Positions 1 through 9,116 are shown, numbered from the stretch's first letter. The stretch: DNA of 64,000 nt from Oceanibacterium hippocampi (GCF_900172325.1 NZ_FWFR01000002.1:248001-312000); one strand, 5' to 3'. The notes: generated by a model not told the origin, from the sequence alone. Program-made: numbers and translations.

Positions 1-831
1 CGTCCGGCTTGCCGGGTTGAAATAGGCGTTCAGGGTCTCGCCGATCACCGCCGGCTGCTCGAAGATCTCCTTCATCATGAAATGGGCGTGGTTGCCCTTG
101 CCGATCATCGCCCCCGAATAGGCGGTCAGCTTGATCGGGCGCTCGACGATCCTGTCGTCGACATCGTGGAAGACGGCGCCCTCGCGGGTCAGCTCGACCC
201 AGTCGCCCTCGGCCAGGTAGGAGATCTTCTGGGTCAGCGGGGCCAGCGCCAGCGCGTCCGAACTCATGAACATCTCGCCGTCGCCCCAGCCGACCGCCAG
301 CGGGGCCCCGAGCCGGGCGCCGATCAGCAGGTCTTCCCGCCCGGTGAACAGGATCGCCAGCGAGAAGGCGCCGTGCAGGCGCTTCAGCGAGGCGGCCGCC
401 GCCTCCTGCGGCCCCATCCCCTCGTCCATGTACTGGCTGATCAGGTGGGCGACGACCTCGGTATCGGTGTCGGACGCGAAGCTGTGCCCCTTGGCGCGGA
501 GTTCCGCGGCCAGTTCCCGGTAGTTCTCGACTATGCCGTTGTGGACGACGGCGACATTCTTGGCGGCATGGGGATGGGCATTCCGTTCGTTCGGCACCCC
601 GTGCGTCGCCCAGCGCGTGTGGCCGATGCCGATGACGCCGTCAAGCGGCGACTTGTCGAGGACCGCAACCAGCCGGTCGAGCTTGCCCTCGCTTCGGCGT
701 CGTTCGATCCGCCCCTCGACCAGAGTCGCCACGCCGGCCGAATCGTAGCCGCGATATTCCAGCCGGCGCAGGCCGTCGACCAGCGACGATGTCACGCTCG
801 ACTTGCCGATCACTCCGATAATGCCGCACAT
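1..831 (-). CDS. glmS: Glutamine--fructose-6-phosphate aminotransferase, N-terminal part (cut by window edge)
   Basis: The gene makes glucosamine-6-phosphate from fructose-6-phosphate and glutamine, the first step towards UDP-GlcNAc, in the cytosol. The 277 visible codons cover the class II glutamine amidotransferase domain. Cys2 right after the initiator Met is the catalytic nucleophile (MCGIIGV start), and RWATHG and VVHNGIVEN are the glutamine-binding motifs of the family. The sugar-isomerase (SIS) domains lie beyond position 1. The ATG at 831 is fixed by the need for Cys as residue 2. It is 52 bases downstream of glmU on the same strand, the usual glmU-glmS pair. Confidence 0.97.
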   Translation of the reverse strand, partial: MCGIIGVIGKSSVTSSLVDGLRRLEYRGYDSAGVATLVEGRIERRRSEGKLDRLVAVLDKSPLDGVIGIGHTRWATHGVPNERNAHPHAAKNVAVVHNGIVENYRELAAELRAKGHSFASDTDTEVVAHLISQYMDEGMGPQEAAAASLKRLHGAFSLAILFTGREDLLIGARLGAPLAVGWGDGEMFMSSDALALAPLTQKISYLAEGDWVELTREGAVFHDVDDRIVERPIKLTAYSGAMIGKGNHAHFMMKEIFEQPAVIGETLNAYFNPASRT

Positions 832-883
832 GGGCGCGTCCCCGGTTCGATAACGTGAAGATGAAAATCAGGCAGGCGGGCGC

Positions 884-2227
884 TCAGACGCCCTTCTTTT
901 CGGCACTCTTACGGTCGCGGAACGCCGCCGCCCAGCCCTTGCGCGTGGTCTGCGGCGCCCGCGTGACGGCAAGCTCGTCGGCGGCGACATCCTTGGATAT
1001 TGCGCTGCCGGCCCCGACGACCGCGCCCTCGCCGACCGTCACCGGGGCGATCAGCGCGGTGTTCGAACCGATGAAGGCGCCGGCCCCGATCACCGTCCTG
1101 TACTTGAAGAAGCCGTCGTAGTTGCAGGTGATCGTTCCGGCCCCGATATTGGCTTTCGCGCCGATCTCGGCATCGCCGATGTAGCTCAGGTGGTTGACCT
1201 TGGCGCCGGGGCCGATATCCGCCTTCTTGACCTCGACGAAATTGCCGACCTTGGCGCCGCGCGCGAGCGTCGCGCCGGGCCGCAGTCGGGCATAGGGTCC
1301 GACCTCGCAACCGGCATCGACGCGGGCGCCCTCGAGATGGGAGAATGCGCGGATGCGCGTACCCTCGCCGACCGTGACGCCGGGCCCGAACCAGACGTTC
1401 GGCTCGACCGTGACGTCGGCGCCCAGCACCGTGTCGTGGCTCAGCCAGACGGTTTCCGGCGCGATCAGGCTGACGCCCGCGGCCATCGCGGCGGCGCGGA
1501 GCTGTTGCTGCACGATCGTTTCGGCCTCGGCCAGCTCGGCGCGGCTGTTGACGCCGAGCAGCTCGCGTTCGGTGCCCTCGACGACGCGCGCGCTCCAGCC
1601 CTTGCGGCGGGCGATCGCGACCACGTCGGTGAGGAAATACTCGCCCTTCGGATTGTCATTGGTGACCGCATCGAGCAGCGCGAGCGCACGCTTGCCGTCG
1701 AGCGCCATGACGCCGGAATTGCAGAGCCTGATCGCCCGCTCCTCCTCGCTCGCCGCGACATACTCGACGATCGCCTGCAGTTCGCCCGAGGCGCCGGTGA
1801 CGAGCCGTCCGTAATGCTTCGGATCGTCCGGCCGGAAGCCCAGCACGACAACCGCCGGGTTGTCCGCCGCGCGGCGCGCCTTCAGCATCGCCTCGAGCGT
1901 CGCCGGACGGATCAGCGGGGTATCGCCGAACAGGACCAGCACGTCGCCGTCGAAGCCCTCCAGCCACTGCCGGGCCGCGAGCACCGCGTGCGCGGTGCCG
2001 AGCGGCGGGTCCTGGATCGCCGCATGGGCGCCCGGAACGGCGGCCTCGACATCCTTCATCGTCGGCGCGACGACCAGCACGACCGGGTCGGGTGCCATCG
2101 GAGCCAGGCTCGCCACCAGATGGCTGACCATCGGCCGCCCGGCAATCTCGTGCAGGACCTTCGGCTTGCCCGACTTCATGCGGGTTCCCTGGCCTGCCGC
2201 CAGGACGATCGCCGCCAACTTGTTCAT
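884..2227 (-). CDS. glmU: Bifunctional GlcNAc-1-P uridylyltransferase / GlcN-1-P acetyltransferase
   Basis: The 447-residue cytosolic enzyme acetylates glucosamine-1-phosphate and then uridylylates it, giving UDP-GlcNAc for peptidoglycan and lipid A. The N-terminal pyrophosphorylase domain (about 1-230) carries LAAGQGTRM and the PKVLHEIAGRP loop. The C-terminal half is a left-handed beta-helix of hexapeptide repeats with the acetyltransferase region around NHLSYIGD and GTITCNYDG. Length fits the family (about 450). It lies directly upstream of glmS on the same strand and probably shares its transcript. A GGGCG/CGCCC hairpin overlaps its stop codon but has no T-tract. Confidence 0.97.
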   Translation of the reverse strand: MNKLAAIVLAAGQGTRMKSGKPKVLHEIAGRPMVSHLVASLAPMAPDPVVLVVAPTMKDVEAAVPGAHAAIQDPPLGTAHAVLAARQWLEGFDGDVLVLFGDTPLIRPATLEAMLKARRAADNPAVVVLGFRPDDPKHYGRLVTGASGELQAIVEYVAASEEERAIRLCNSGVMALDGKRALALLDAVTNDNPKGEYFLTDVVAIARRKGWSARVVEGTERELLGVNSRAELAEAETIVQQQLRAAAMAAGVSLIAPETVWLSHDTVLGADVTVEPNVWFGPGVTVGEGTRIRAFSHLEGARVDAGCEVGPYARLRPGATLARGAKVGNFVEVKKADIGPGAKVNHLSYIGDAEIGAKANIGAGTITCNYDGFFKYRTVIGAGAFIGSNTALIAPVTVGEGAVVGAGSAISKDVAADELAVTRAPQTTRKGWAAAFRDRKSAEKKGV

Positions 2228-2352
2228 TGATATCCCCCGCGCGTTTTCGCGCTCGCCTGACCGATGGTCCCGATCGAGGCATCATTGACGCCCCGACAGC
2301 GCAGTCTATGGTGACGATCACTTGTTGACAAAACTTTGACGGAACAAGGGCT

Positions 2353-3018
2353 TTGCAACGTCTCGCCATCATTTTCGATCTCGACGGCACGCTTGTCGAT
2401 ACCGCGCCCGACCTGCATGGCGCGCTGCAGGCCGCGCTCGCCCATGTCGGCCGGCCCGGCATTCCGCTGGAACGGGTCAAGCATCTGGTCGGGGCCGGCG
2501 CCAGGGCGCTGGTCGAACGCGGCCTGGACGAGACCGGCGGCCGCGACGACGACGCCCTGGTGGAAACTGCCTTCGCCGCGTTCCTGGCCCATTACGGCGA
2601 GAATCTCTCGGTCGCGAGCCGGCCCTATCCGGGCATGGTCGCCGCCCTGGACGCGCTCGAGGCGCGCGGCGCCCGCTTTGCCGTCTGCACCAACAAGCCC
2701 GAGGTGTATTCGCGCCGGCTACTCGACGAACTCGGCCTCTCCCACCGCTTCCGCGCCCTGCTCGGCGGCGACAGCCTGCCGGTCCGCAAGCCGGACCCGG
2801 CGCATATCCTGACGACCATGGAACGTTTCGGCGCGCAGCCCCACGAAGCGGTCATGATCGGCGACACCGCGACCGACGTGAACGCCGCCCGGGCCGCCGG
2901 CATTCCCGTGGTTGCCGTCCGTTTCGGCTATTCGCAGGTGCCGATCGAGAGCCTTGGCGCCGACGCGGTGATCGACCGCTTCGACGAGCTCGACGGTCTG
3001 CTCGCCCGGCTCCCTTGA
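2353..3018 (+). CDS. gph: Phosphoglycolate phosphatase (HAD family)
   Basis: The 221-residue HAD phosphatase probably removes phosphate from 2-phosphoglycolate formed by oxygenase activity or DNA repair. Motif I is FDLDGTLVDTAPDL at the N-terminus, motif II is in VCTNKP, the conserved Lys lies in VRKPDP and motif IV is IGDTATDV. A cap domain sits between motifs I and II. The start is a TTG at 2353 because no in-frame ATG precedes the DLDGT motif. It is divergent from glmU, and tRNA-Val follows 39 bases downstream. HAD substrate assignment by sequence is approximate, but the DTAPDL signature favours Gph. Confidence 0.88.
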   Translation: MQRLAIIFDLDGTLVDTAPDLHGALQAALAHVGRPGIPLERVKHLVGAGARALVERGLDETGGRDDDALVETAFAAFLAHYGENLSVASRPYPGMVAALDALEARGARFAVCTNKPEVYSRRLLDELGLSHRFRALLGGDSLPVRKPDPAHILTTMERFGAQPHEAVMIGDTATDVNAARAAGIPVVAVRFGYSQVPIESLGADAVIDRFDELDGLLARLP

Positions 3019-3057
3019 CAGTCCCCGGCGCGGCGCGTAAAAGGCGCCGTCGGATTG

Positions 3058-3134
3058 GGGCGCATAGCTCAGCTGGTTAGAGCGCTGTGTTCACATCGCA
3101 GAGGTCCCTGGTTCGAGTCCAGGTGCGCCCACCA
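3058..3134 (+). tRNA. tRNA-Val (anticodon CAC), with encoded CCA
   Basis: A full cloverleaf can be folded. The acceptor arm is GGGCGCA/TGCGCCC, the D-arm GCTC...GAGC, and the anticodon stem CTGTG/CGCAG has loop TTCACAT giving anticodon CAC (reads GTG, valine). The T-arm CCTGG/CCAGG has loop TTCGAGT. Discriminator A is at 3131 and CCA at 3132-3134 is genomically encoded. Confidence 0.95.
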
Positions 3135-3214
3135 CTCCGTCTTCCCATGAAATCAGTTTCTTGCGGCCGTGTGCTGATCCCGTCGATCAGTTCACCTCGG
3201 GCGCCGCTGCCCTG

Positions 3215-4792
3215 TCACTCCGGTAGCCCGGCCCGTCGCAGACCTTCCGCGAACAGGGAGAGGTCTTCCGGCCGCTGGATCGGCAGCCAGTCCCTGAGGC
3301 CGGACAGGCGAAGCGCAGGGTCGAGTTCCCGAAGACGTCGCATCGCCTGTCGCGCTTCCTCAGTCCGGCCGGCCTGCGCGTGACATGCCGCGATGACCGC
3401 CGCCACCAGCAGGAAACTCGGCATTTCCCTCGAAGATTTCTCCGCCCATGACAAGGCGGCCTCGAATCGCCCGGCCAGGTAATGCGCGGCCGCCGTGCCG
3501 GCCTGCATGCGATAGATCTCCGGATCAAGGGGACTGAGCCGCATGGCGCGGGCGAAGCGCTCCAGCGCGTCCTCCGCCTCGCCGCGCCAGACCTTGAGGA
3601 AGCCGCTCAGGAACCAGGCAGAGGCCAGATTCGGGTCGAGCAGCAGGGCCCTGTCGAGCAGATCCACCGCACCGTCCAGGTCGCCGTCGAGATGGCCGAG
3701 AACATGGCCTGCCCGGGTCAGGGCGACCGCGTCGTTCCGGCCCAGTTCCACGGCCCGGCGTGCCAGGCGAATGCCTTCCGCGACGTCGTGCCGACCGTCG
3801 GTCATCCAGCCGTTGACCTTGCGCCAGAAATGGCACCACGCGGCCATGCCGTGTGCGGCGGCGTAGTCGGGATCGAGTTCGATTGCCCTGCGGAACGACA
3901 GGAGGGCCTCGTCCAGAGCGTCCCGGGTGCCGCGCTGCACGCAGGCCACGCCCCGCAGGTGATGGTCGTGGGCGTCCAGGCTGCGAGGCGGTTTCCGTCT
4001 CGCGCGCTCGATCTCGGCCCGTTCGATCTGCGGCGCGATCGCCCCGACGACGCATTCCGCAACCTGGTCCTGAAGTTCGAAGATGTCGTCGAGGGTGCTT
4101 TCGAAACGCTCCGCCCAGAGATGGACGCCGCTGCCCGCATCGATGAGTTGTCCGGTAATGCGAACCCGGCCGGCCGATCTGCGCACGCTGCCCTCCAGCA
4201 GATAGCGGACGCCGAGGTCACGGCCCACCTGTTTCACGTCGCCAGTGCGGCCCCTGTAGCGGAAGCTCGAATTGCGGGCGATCACGAACAGCCAGCGCAT
4301 TCGCGAGAGCGCGAGGATGATGTCCTCGACGACCCCGTCGGCGAAATAATCCTGCCCGGCGTCGCCGCTCAGGTTCAGGAACGGCAGGACCGCGATGGAC
4401 GGTTTGTCGGGAAGCACGAGCATATCCGGTTCTGCCTTCACCGGCTCTGCCGGTCCGTCCGGCAGTCGGCCCGAGCCGTTGACGTTGCCGACGAAGCGGA
4501 AGCCCTTCCGCGCCACAGTGCGGACCAGGCGCTGTTCCTGCCCGCTGTCGCCGATCGCCCTGCGGACGGCGTTGATGTGGCTGGCCAGGGTCGATTCCGA
4601 AACGATGCGGCCCTGCCACACCGCGTCCAGCAGATCGTCCTTGCTGACCACCCGGCCGCGGTTCTCGACCAGGTAAAGAAGCAGATCGAAGACCTGCGGA
4701 CCGATCGCGACCGGCCCGCCCGCGCGCGTGAGTTCGCGCCGCTCGGGATCGAGTACGCAATCCGCGAACATGAACGTCATTTCGGCCCCCAT
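3215..4792 (-). CDS. Winged-helix / TolB-like / TPR transcriptional regulator
   Basis: The 525-residue protein has an OmpR/CadC-type winged-helix DNA-binding domain (about 1-105, with ESTLASHINAVRRAIGD in the recognition helix). This is followed by the region often found in adenylate-cyclase-associated TolB-like proteins (about 130-260: PFLNLSGD, FADG, IARNSSFRYRG, LGVRYLLEGSVR, HLWAERF) and then tetratricopeptide repeats to about 510. I see no clear membrane segment, unlike CadC. It is divergent from the NmrA-like reductase gene at 4981 across a 188-bp gap, so that gene is its likely target. The inducer is unknown. ATG at 4792 is used; an in-frame ATG at 4780 is also possible. Confidence 0.85.
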   Translation of the reverse strand: MGAEMTFMFADCVLDPERRELTRAGGPVAIGPQVFDLLLYLVENRGRVVSKDDLLDAVWQGRIVSESTLASHINAVRRAIGDSGQEQRLVRTVARKGFRFVGNVNGSGRLPDGPAEPVKAEPDMLVLPDKPSIAVLPFLNLSGDAGQDYFADGVVEDIILALSRMRWLFVIARNSSFRYRGRTGDVKQVGRDLGVRYLLEGSVRRSAGRVRITGQLIDAGSGVHLWAERFESTLDDIFELQDQVAECVVGAIAPQIERAEIERARRKPPRSLDAHDHHLRGVACVQRGTRDALDEALLSFRRAIELDPDYAAAHGMAAWCHFWRKVNGWMTDGRHDVAEGIRLARRAVELGRNDAVALTRAGHVLGHLDGDLDGAVDLLDRALLLDPNLASAWFLSGFLKVWRGEAEDALERFARAMRLSPLDPEIYRMQAGTAAAHYLAGRFEAALSWAEKSSREMPSFLLVAAVIAACHAQAGRTEEARQAMRRLRELDPALRLSGLRDWLPIQRPEDLSLFAEGLRRAGLPE

Positions 4793-4858
4793 CCGCCCCT
4801 ATCGGACCCGGAGCAGCCGGCCTTGCCGGCTCGGTGAAGGAATTGTCGCGTTCCTGGA

Positions 4859-4864
4859 TATAAT
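4859..4864 (+). promoter_or_regulatory. Perfect -10 hexamer (TATAAT) in the divergent intergenic region
   Basis: TATAAT lies in a short AT-rich patch between the divergent regulator and reductase genes. No good -35 hexamer lies 15-19 bases upstream (TTGTCG is only 10 bases away), which would suit an activator-dependent promoter for the plus-strand gene. The function is inferred. Confidence 0.3.
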
Positions 4865-4980
4865 TACACGAATAACTCAATCGAAATCCAAGCCCGCTGC
4901 AAGGCTTTCCGGGCGGACCTGCGGCATTCTCCGATCATCGATCGCGATAGCCGTGATCGGGAACGACCGGAGGAACGGGA

Positions 4981-5736
4981 ATGAAGATCGTCATCATCGG
5001 AGGCAGCGGCCTCATCGGCAGCAACCTCGCCGGCAGGCTTGCCCGGGACGGCCACACGGTTGTCCCGGCCTCGCCGAACACCGGGGTCAACACCATTACC
5101 GGCGAGGGACTCGCCGCCGCGCTCGCCGGGGCGGAGGTCGTCGTCGACGTGGCGAACTCGCCGTCGTTCGAGGACAGGGCGGTGCTGGAATTCTTCCAGA
5201 CCTCGGGCCGCAACCTGCTCGCCGCCGAGTCAGTCGCCGGTGTCCGCCATCATCTCGCGCTTTCCGTCGTCGGCACCGACCGTCTCCCCGACAGCGGCTA
5301 CCTGCGAGCCAAGCTGGCCCAGGAACGGCTGATCGTCGCCAGCGGAATCCCCTACACGATCCTGCGGGCGACGCAATTCTTCGAATTCGTCGATGCCATC
5401 GTCGCCTCGGCCGCCGAGGGCGACGTGATCCGCCTCTCTCCGGCGCTGTTCCGGCCGATCGCCGCCGATGACGTCGCGGCGGCGCTCGCCGACCTGGTCA
5501 CCAGGTCGCCGCTGAACGGGATCGTTGAGGTCGCCGGCCCCGATGCGATACCGCTCGACAAGGCAGGCCGCATGGTGCTGGCAGCGAAGGCCGACAGGCG
5601 CCGGGTAATCGCCGATGTCCACGCGCGTTACTTCGGCACAGTGCTGGACGACCGGTCCTTGACACCGGGTGACAACCCACGCCGCGGGACCACCCGTTTC
5701 GAAACGTGGCTTGACCGTGTCCCGGTCGGCAGCTGA
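4981..5736 (+). CDS. NmrA-like NAD(P)-binding SDR family oxidoreductase
   Basis: The 251-residue Rossmann-fold protein has the N-terminal nucleotide-binding motif GGSGLIGSNLA. It is of the atypical short-chain dehydrogenase (NmrA/NAD(P)H-binding) type. The substrate cannot be read from the sequence. An AGGAACGGGA ribosome-binding region directly precedes the ATG. It is divergently paired with the winged-helix regulator and is followed 43 bases later by a small membrane-protein gene, so those two probably form an operon. Confidence 0.85.
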   Translation: MKIVIIGGSGLIGSNLAGRLARDGHTVVPASPNTGVNTITGEGLAAALAGAEVVVDVANSPSFEDRAVLEFFQTSGRNLLAAESVAGVRHHLALSVVGTDRLPDSGYLRAKLAQERLIVASGIPYTILRATQFFEFVDAIVASAAEGDVIRLSPALFRPIAADDVAAALADLVTRSPLNGIVEVAGPDAIPLDKAGRMVLAAKADRRRVIADVHARYFGTVLDDRSLTPGDNPRRGTTRFETWLDRVPVGS

Positions 5737-5779
5737 GGGCCGGGGCCAGGCGAAATCCAGACAACGAAAGGCCGCGATC

Positions 5780-6220
5780 ATGACCATCCAGACGCATCGT
5801 CCCTTCGTGCCGGTGGCGATCCTCATCCCGGTTTCGCTGAACGCGATCTTTCTGACCGCGAACGGGCTCTTCATGCTGATCGCGCCCCTGCTCTGGTACG
5901 ACGCGGTGCCGGGCGTGAGCGATACCGGTTTCTTCAACCAGCACTTCGTCCGCGATATCGGGCTCATCCAGCTGTTCATCGGATGTGCCTTCGCGATCGG
6001 CATGTTCCGCTCGGAACGACGGCTGTTCCTGTGGACCGCCGGGACGTCCTGGCTGGTCGCCCATGCCCTGTTCCATTTCTGGGAAGTCGCGGTCGGCATC
6101 TGCTCGGTCTCGGTGCTGCCACGCGACTTCCCCGCCGTCACCTTGCCGGCGCTGATCGGGATCGGGGTGTCGCTGTGGGCGGCGGATCGTCGCCGCGCGG
6201 TGCGACGGGTTCCGGCCTGA
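5780..6220 (+). CDS. Hypothetical four-helix membrane protein
   Basis: The 146-residue protein has about four hydrophobic helices: about 10-35, 60-78, 86-108 and 118-135. A conserved-looking polar stretch (FFNQHFVRDIG) lies between the first two. I chose ATG 5780 because GAAAG lies upstream and residues before it in the open frame are not membrane-like. It follows the NmrA-like reductase closely. I do not recognise a specific family; similar small integral membrane proteins often accompany oxidoreductases. Confidence 0.7.
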   Translation: MTIQTHRPFVPVAILIPVSLNAIFLTANGLFMLIAPLLWYDAVPGVSDTGFFNQHFVRDIGLIQLFIGCAFAIGMFRSERRLFLWTAGTSWLVAHALFHFWEVAVGICSVSVLPRDFPAVTLPALIGIGVSLWAADRRRAVRRVPA

Positions 6221-6321
6221 CCGGCCCCGCACCGCTGCATTCGACATCGGCGCTCTTCGCAAGGCGCGGTTGCCGGGCTAGTCTTTCCGGGAACATGCAA
6301 GGGAAACCCCGGGGGAACGCC

Positions 6322-6945
6322 ATGCCCGATCCGACCTTCGAATTCTTCTTCGACTGCTCCAGTCCGTGGACCTATCTGGCCTTCGCCAACGTCCAGCCGA
6401 TGGCGAAAGAACTCGGCATATCAATCGACTGGAAGCCGATCCTCATCGGCGGCGTTTTCAACGCGGTCAACCAGGCGGTCTACGAGGGGCGGGAAAAGAC
6501 GCCGTCGGCGAAGGCCCGCTACACGCTGAAGGACATGCAGGACTGCGCCGAGGATGCCGGTATCCGCATCACTTGGCCGCCGAGCAACTTCCCGGCCCGC
6601 AGCGTCGGCGCGATGCGCGCGACCCTCGCCGCCCAGGAACAGGACAGGCTGGTGCCCTACGCGACGGCGCTGTTCCGGCTCTACTGGGGCGAGGATCGCG
6701 ACCTCGACGCGCCCGAGACCCTCGCCGCGGCGGCGGCCGAGGTCGGGCTCGACGGCAAGGCCCTGCTGGAACGGAGCCAGGCACCCGAGGTCAAGGAACG
6801 TCTCAAGACCAACACCCAGGAACTGATCGACCGCGGCGGCTTCGGCTCGCCGACGATGTTCGTCGGCGGCGACGACATGTATTTCGGCAACGACCGCCTG
6901 CATCTGGTCCGCAAGGCGCTGCAGCGGCGGAAGCAGGCCGCCTGA
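6322..6945 (+). CDS. DsbA-family 2-hydroxychromene-2-carboxylate isomerase-like protein
   Basis: The 207-residue thioredoxin-fold protein resembles glutathione-S-transferase kappa / HCCA isomerases. It starts with a FFFDCSSPWTYLA beta-alpha motif (the Ser-containing variant of the active-site turn) and ends with the GFGSPTMFVGGDDMYFGNDRLH pattern typical of this family. The cytosolic enzymes act in aromatic-ring degradation or glutathione chemistry. No other naphthalene-degradation genes are nearby, so the substrate is unknown. A more upstream ATG at 6294 is possible, but the 6322 start aligns with the family N-terminus. Confidence 0.85.
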   Translation: MPDPTFEFFFDCSSPWTYLAFANVQPMAKELGISIDWKPILIGGVFNAVNQAVYEGREKTPSAKARYTLKDMQDCAEDAGIRITWPPSNFPARSVGAMRATLAAQEQDRLVPYATALFRLYWGEDRDLDAPETLAAAAAEVGLDGKALLERSQAPEVKERLKTNTQELIDRGGFGSPTMFVGGDDMYFGNDRLHLVRKALQRRKQAA

Positions 6946-7004
6946 GGCACCGCCACGGGCGCCGACCTGAAATCGGGGCGTGACGTCGGCAAGGGAGGGT
7001 CGCG

Positions 7005-7379
7005 ATGGCCTATGACGAGGAGGCGGCCGGGCGCGTCCGCCGCTGTCTGTCGGCGATCGAGGGCGTGACGGAAATCAGGATGATGGGCGGCCTCGTTTTC
7101 TGCGTGAACGGCCACATGTGCTGTGGCGTGACCGGTCCGGCATTGATGGTGCGGGTCGGTCCGGACCGGCATGCCGGCGCGCTCGCCGAGCCGAGCGTTC
7201 GACCGCTGGATATCGGCGGCGGCAGGAGGCCGCGCGCCTTCGTCTGTGTCGATCCGGCCGGCTATGCGGATGACGCAGCGCTGGCGGCATGGGTTGGTCG
7301 GGGCCTCGCATTCGTCGGCTCGCTCGCGCCGAAGAAAACCCGGCAACCGAAGAAGCGGAAGCCCGGAACAGGCGGATGA
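7005..7379 (+). CDS. TfoX/Sxy N-terminal domain protein
   Basis: The 124-residue protein matches the stand-alone TfoX N-terminal domain, with the RMMGGLVFCVNGHMCCGV core. In gammaproteobacteria the full-length TfoX protein promotes competence. The isolated domain in alphaproteobacteria has no established role. The C-terminus is a lysine/arginine-rich tail. A GGGAGG ribosome-binding site precedes the ATG. It is convergent with the lipase gene and only 16 bases separate the two stops. Confidence 0.75.
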   Translation: MAYDEEAAGRVRRCLSAIEGVTEIRMMGGLVFCVNGHMCCGVTGPALMVRVGPDRHAGALAEPSVRPLDIGGGRRPRAFVCVDPAGYADDAALAAWVGRGLAFVGSLAPKKTRQPKKRKPGTGG

Positions 7380-7395
7380 AGCCGGGACCCGGTTT

Positions 7396-8397
7396 CTACT
7401 CCTGCCCGGCGGCGGGGCTGCTTTCCGCCGTCGCCGGCATCTTCATCTCGGCGCCGGACGGCAGCAGCCCGTCCGGGTCGGCGATCCAGGCGGCGATATC
7501 GGCCCAGACCGTTTTCGCCTGCCTGTCGATCAGCAGCATGTGCCAGCCGTCCGGATAGACCACGAAGCGGCTGTCGCCGGGCAGCGCGGCGGCGACCTCC
7601 TGCACCGGTTCGAACGGAATCAGCTCGTCCTTCGCCCCGTAGAGCACCAGCGACGGCGCGTTCACGGCCGGCGTCGCGTCGATCGCCGTGTCCATCAGCC
7701 CGACGAGCCCGTAGACCGCGTCGATACGGGTTTCCTTGATGATCAGCGGGTCGCGGCCCAGATCGCGCAGGTAGGTAATATTGTCGGAGGCCTGGATGCC
7801 GAGGCCCCGGCCGCTCGCCCGGTTGCCCGGCAGCAGATGGGCGGCGAGCCAGAGCGAGCCCTGGTAGAACGGGTTGAGCACCCGCCAGCCGCGCAGCGCG
7901 GGTGCGACCAGCACCACGCCCTCGACGCCCGGCATGGGGCCGTCGCCGAGCGCGCGGAGAATGACCGCCGCGCCCATGCTCTCGCCGACCAGATAGAGCG
8001 GCACGTCCGGGTGCCGGGCGCCGATCGCCTGCACCGCGTCGCGAAGATCGTCTGTCAGCGCAGCCGTGCCCGGCCAGATTCCGGCCTGCGGCGTGTCGCC
8101 GAAGCCGCGCTGGTCGTAGGCATAGGTGGCGATGCCGCGCTCCGCCCACCATGGCCCGGCAAGCTCGAAGATCCGGCTGTACATGTTGAAGCCGTGCAGG
8201 CCGATCAGTACCGCCTCGGGCTCCCCTTCGGGCAGCCAGCGCTGCAGCGGCAGCACCGCCCCGTCGCCGGTCCGAAGCGTCGCCTCGGCATAGGCCGGCT
8301 GGTCCGCGCGCGGTCCGATCTCCTGAACCATCGGCGCGCAACCGCCGATCCCGAGCAGGACAAGGCCGAGTAGGACCGCCGGGCGAAGGCATCTCAT
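7396..8397 (-). CDS. Lipoprotein alpha/beta hydrolase (monoacylglycerol lipase-like)
   Basis: The 333-residue protein begins with a lipoprotein signal (lipobox GIGGC about residue 18), so it is probably membrane-anchored. The fold is the serine-aminopeptidase/monoglyceride lipase type: the oxyanion region HGFNMYSR, the nucleophile elbow GESMG, and the late Asp and His in KDELIPFEP and DGWHML. It overlaps the upstream gene by four bases (ATGA), implying translational coupling with the glycosylase-like gene. The natural ester substrate is unknown. Confidence 0.85.
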   Translation of the reverse strand: MRCLRPAVLLGLVLLGIGGCAPMVQEIGPRADQPAYAEATLRTGDGAVLPLQRWLPEGEPEAVLIGLHGFNMYSRIFELAGPWWAERGIATYAYDQRGFGDTPQAGIWPGTAALTDDLRDAVQAIGARHPDVPLYLVGESMGAAVILRALGDGPMPGVEGVVLVAPALRGWRVLNPFYQGSLWLAAHLLPGNRASGRGLGIQASDNITYLRDLGRDPLIIKETRIDAVYGLVGLMDTAIDATPAVNAPSLVLYGAKDELIPFEPVQEVAAALPGDSRFVVYPDGWHMLLIDRQAKTVWADIAAWIADPDGLLPSGAEMKMPATAESSPAAGQE

Positions 8398-8987
8398 GCC
8401 AGGACCTCGCGCACGCGGGTCTTCAGGACCGGCAGGAGCTCGCTCTCGAACCATGGATTCTTCCGGCTCCAGTGGGTATTCCGCCAGCTCGGATGGGGCA
8501 GCGGAATGACCGACGGCAGATAGTCGCGAAAGGCCCGCACCGTTTCGGTCATGTTGGCCTTGCGCGCCGGCCCGAGATGATAGGCTTGCGCGTAGATGCC
8601 GATGGCGAGCAGCAGCGGCACCGGCCCCAGCGCGGCGAACAGGCGGTCGTGCCAGAGCGCCTGGCATTCCGGCCGGGGCGGATTGTCGCCGCCGCGCGGG
8701 TCGCGGCCCGGGTAACAGAAGCCCTGCGGAATGATGGCAATCCGCGACTCGTCGTAGAATCGCTCGCGGTCGAGGTCGAGCCAGTCGCGCAGCCGTTCGC
8801 CGGAGGCATCGTTCCAGGGAATTCCCGTCTCGTGCACCTTCGTGCCCGGCGCCTGGCCGGCGATGACGATCCGCGCACCCGGGGCGAGGCGGATCACCGG
8901 TCTCGGCCCGAGCGGCAGCGTGGCGGCGCAATGGCGGCAGGCGCGGACGTCGTCGACCAGTCCGGCAAGGGTATCGGTGTCCTGCAT
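8394..8987 (-). CDS. Uracil-DNA glycosylase superfamily protein
   Basis: The 197-residue protein has the superfamily motif IAGQAPGTKVHETGIPW, where the family has its active-site GQ/EPG loop, and the C-terminal PLPHPSWRN motif equivalent to HPSxxN. An N-terminal CRHC and two later cysteines (GFCYP, RPECQ) may hold an iron-sulfur cluster as in family 4/5 enzymes, though the spacing is not classical. It would act in base-excision repair or a related DNA/RNA chemistry. ATG 8987 is used because the frame upstream is not family-like. Confidence 0.8.
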   Translation of the reverse strand: MQDTDTLAGLVDDVRACRHCAATLPLGPRPVIRLAPGARIVIAGQAPGTKVHETGIPWNDASGERLRDWLDLDRERFYDESRIAIIPQGFCYPGRDPRGGDNPPRPECQALWHDRLFAALGPVPLLLAIGIYAQAYHLGPARKANMTETVRAFRDYLPSVIPLPHPSWRNTHWSRKNPWFESELLPVLKTRVREVLA

Positions 8988-9116
8988 CCCGCCTATTTGG
9001 CGCGAATTGCCCGCCGGTGCAAGAATCCCCGCCGTCGAACGAGACCGGAGGGGCCGCGATGCTTGACTTGCGTCCCTCCCCTTCACACGATGCGCCGGAC
9101 AGGGAGGCAAGGTCAC

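Noticed and set aside
877-893. GGGCG/CGCCC hairpin between glmU and glmS
   Set aside because: Five base pairs only, inside the glmU stop region, no T-tract; it would be expected by chance in this GC content.
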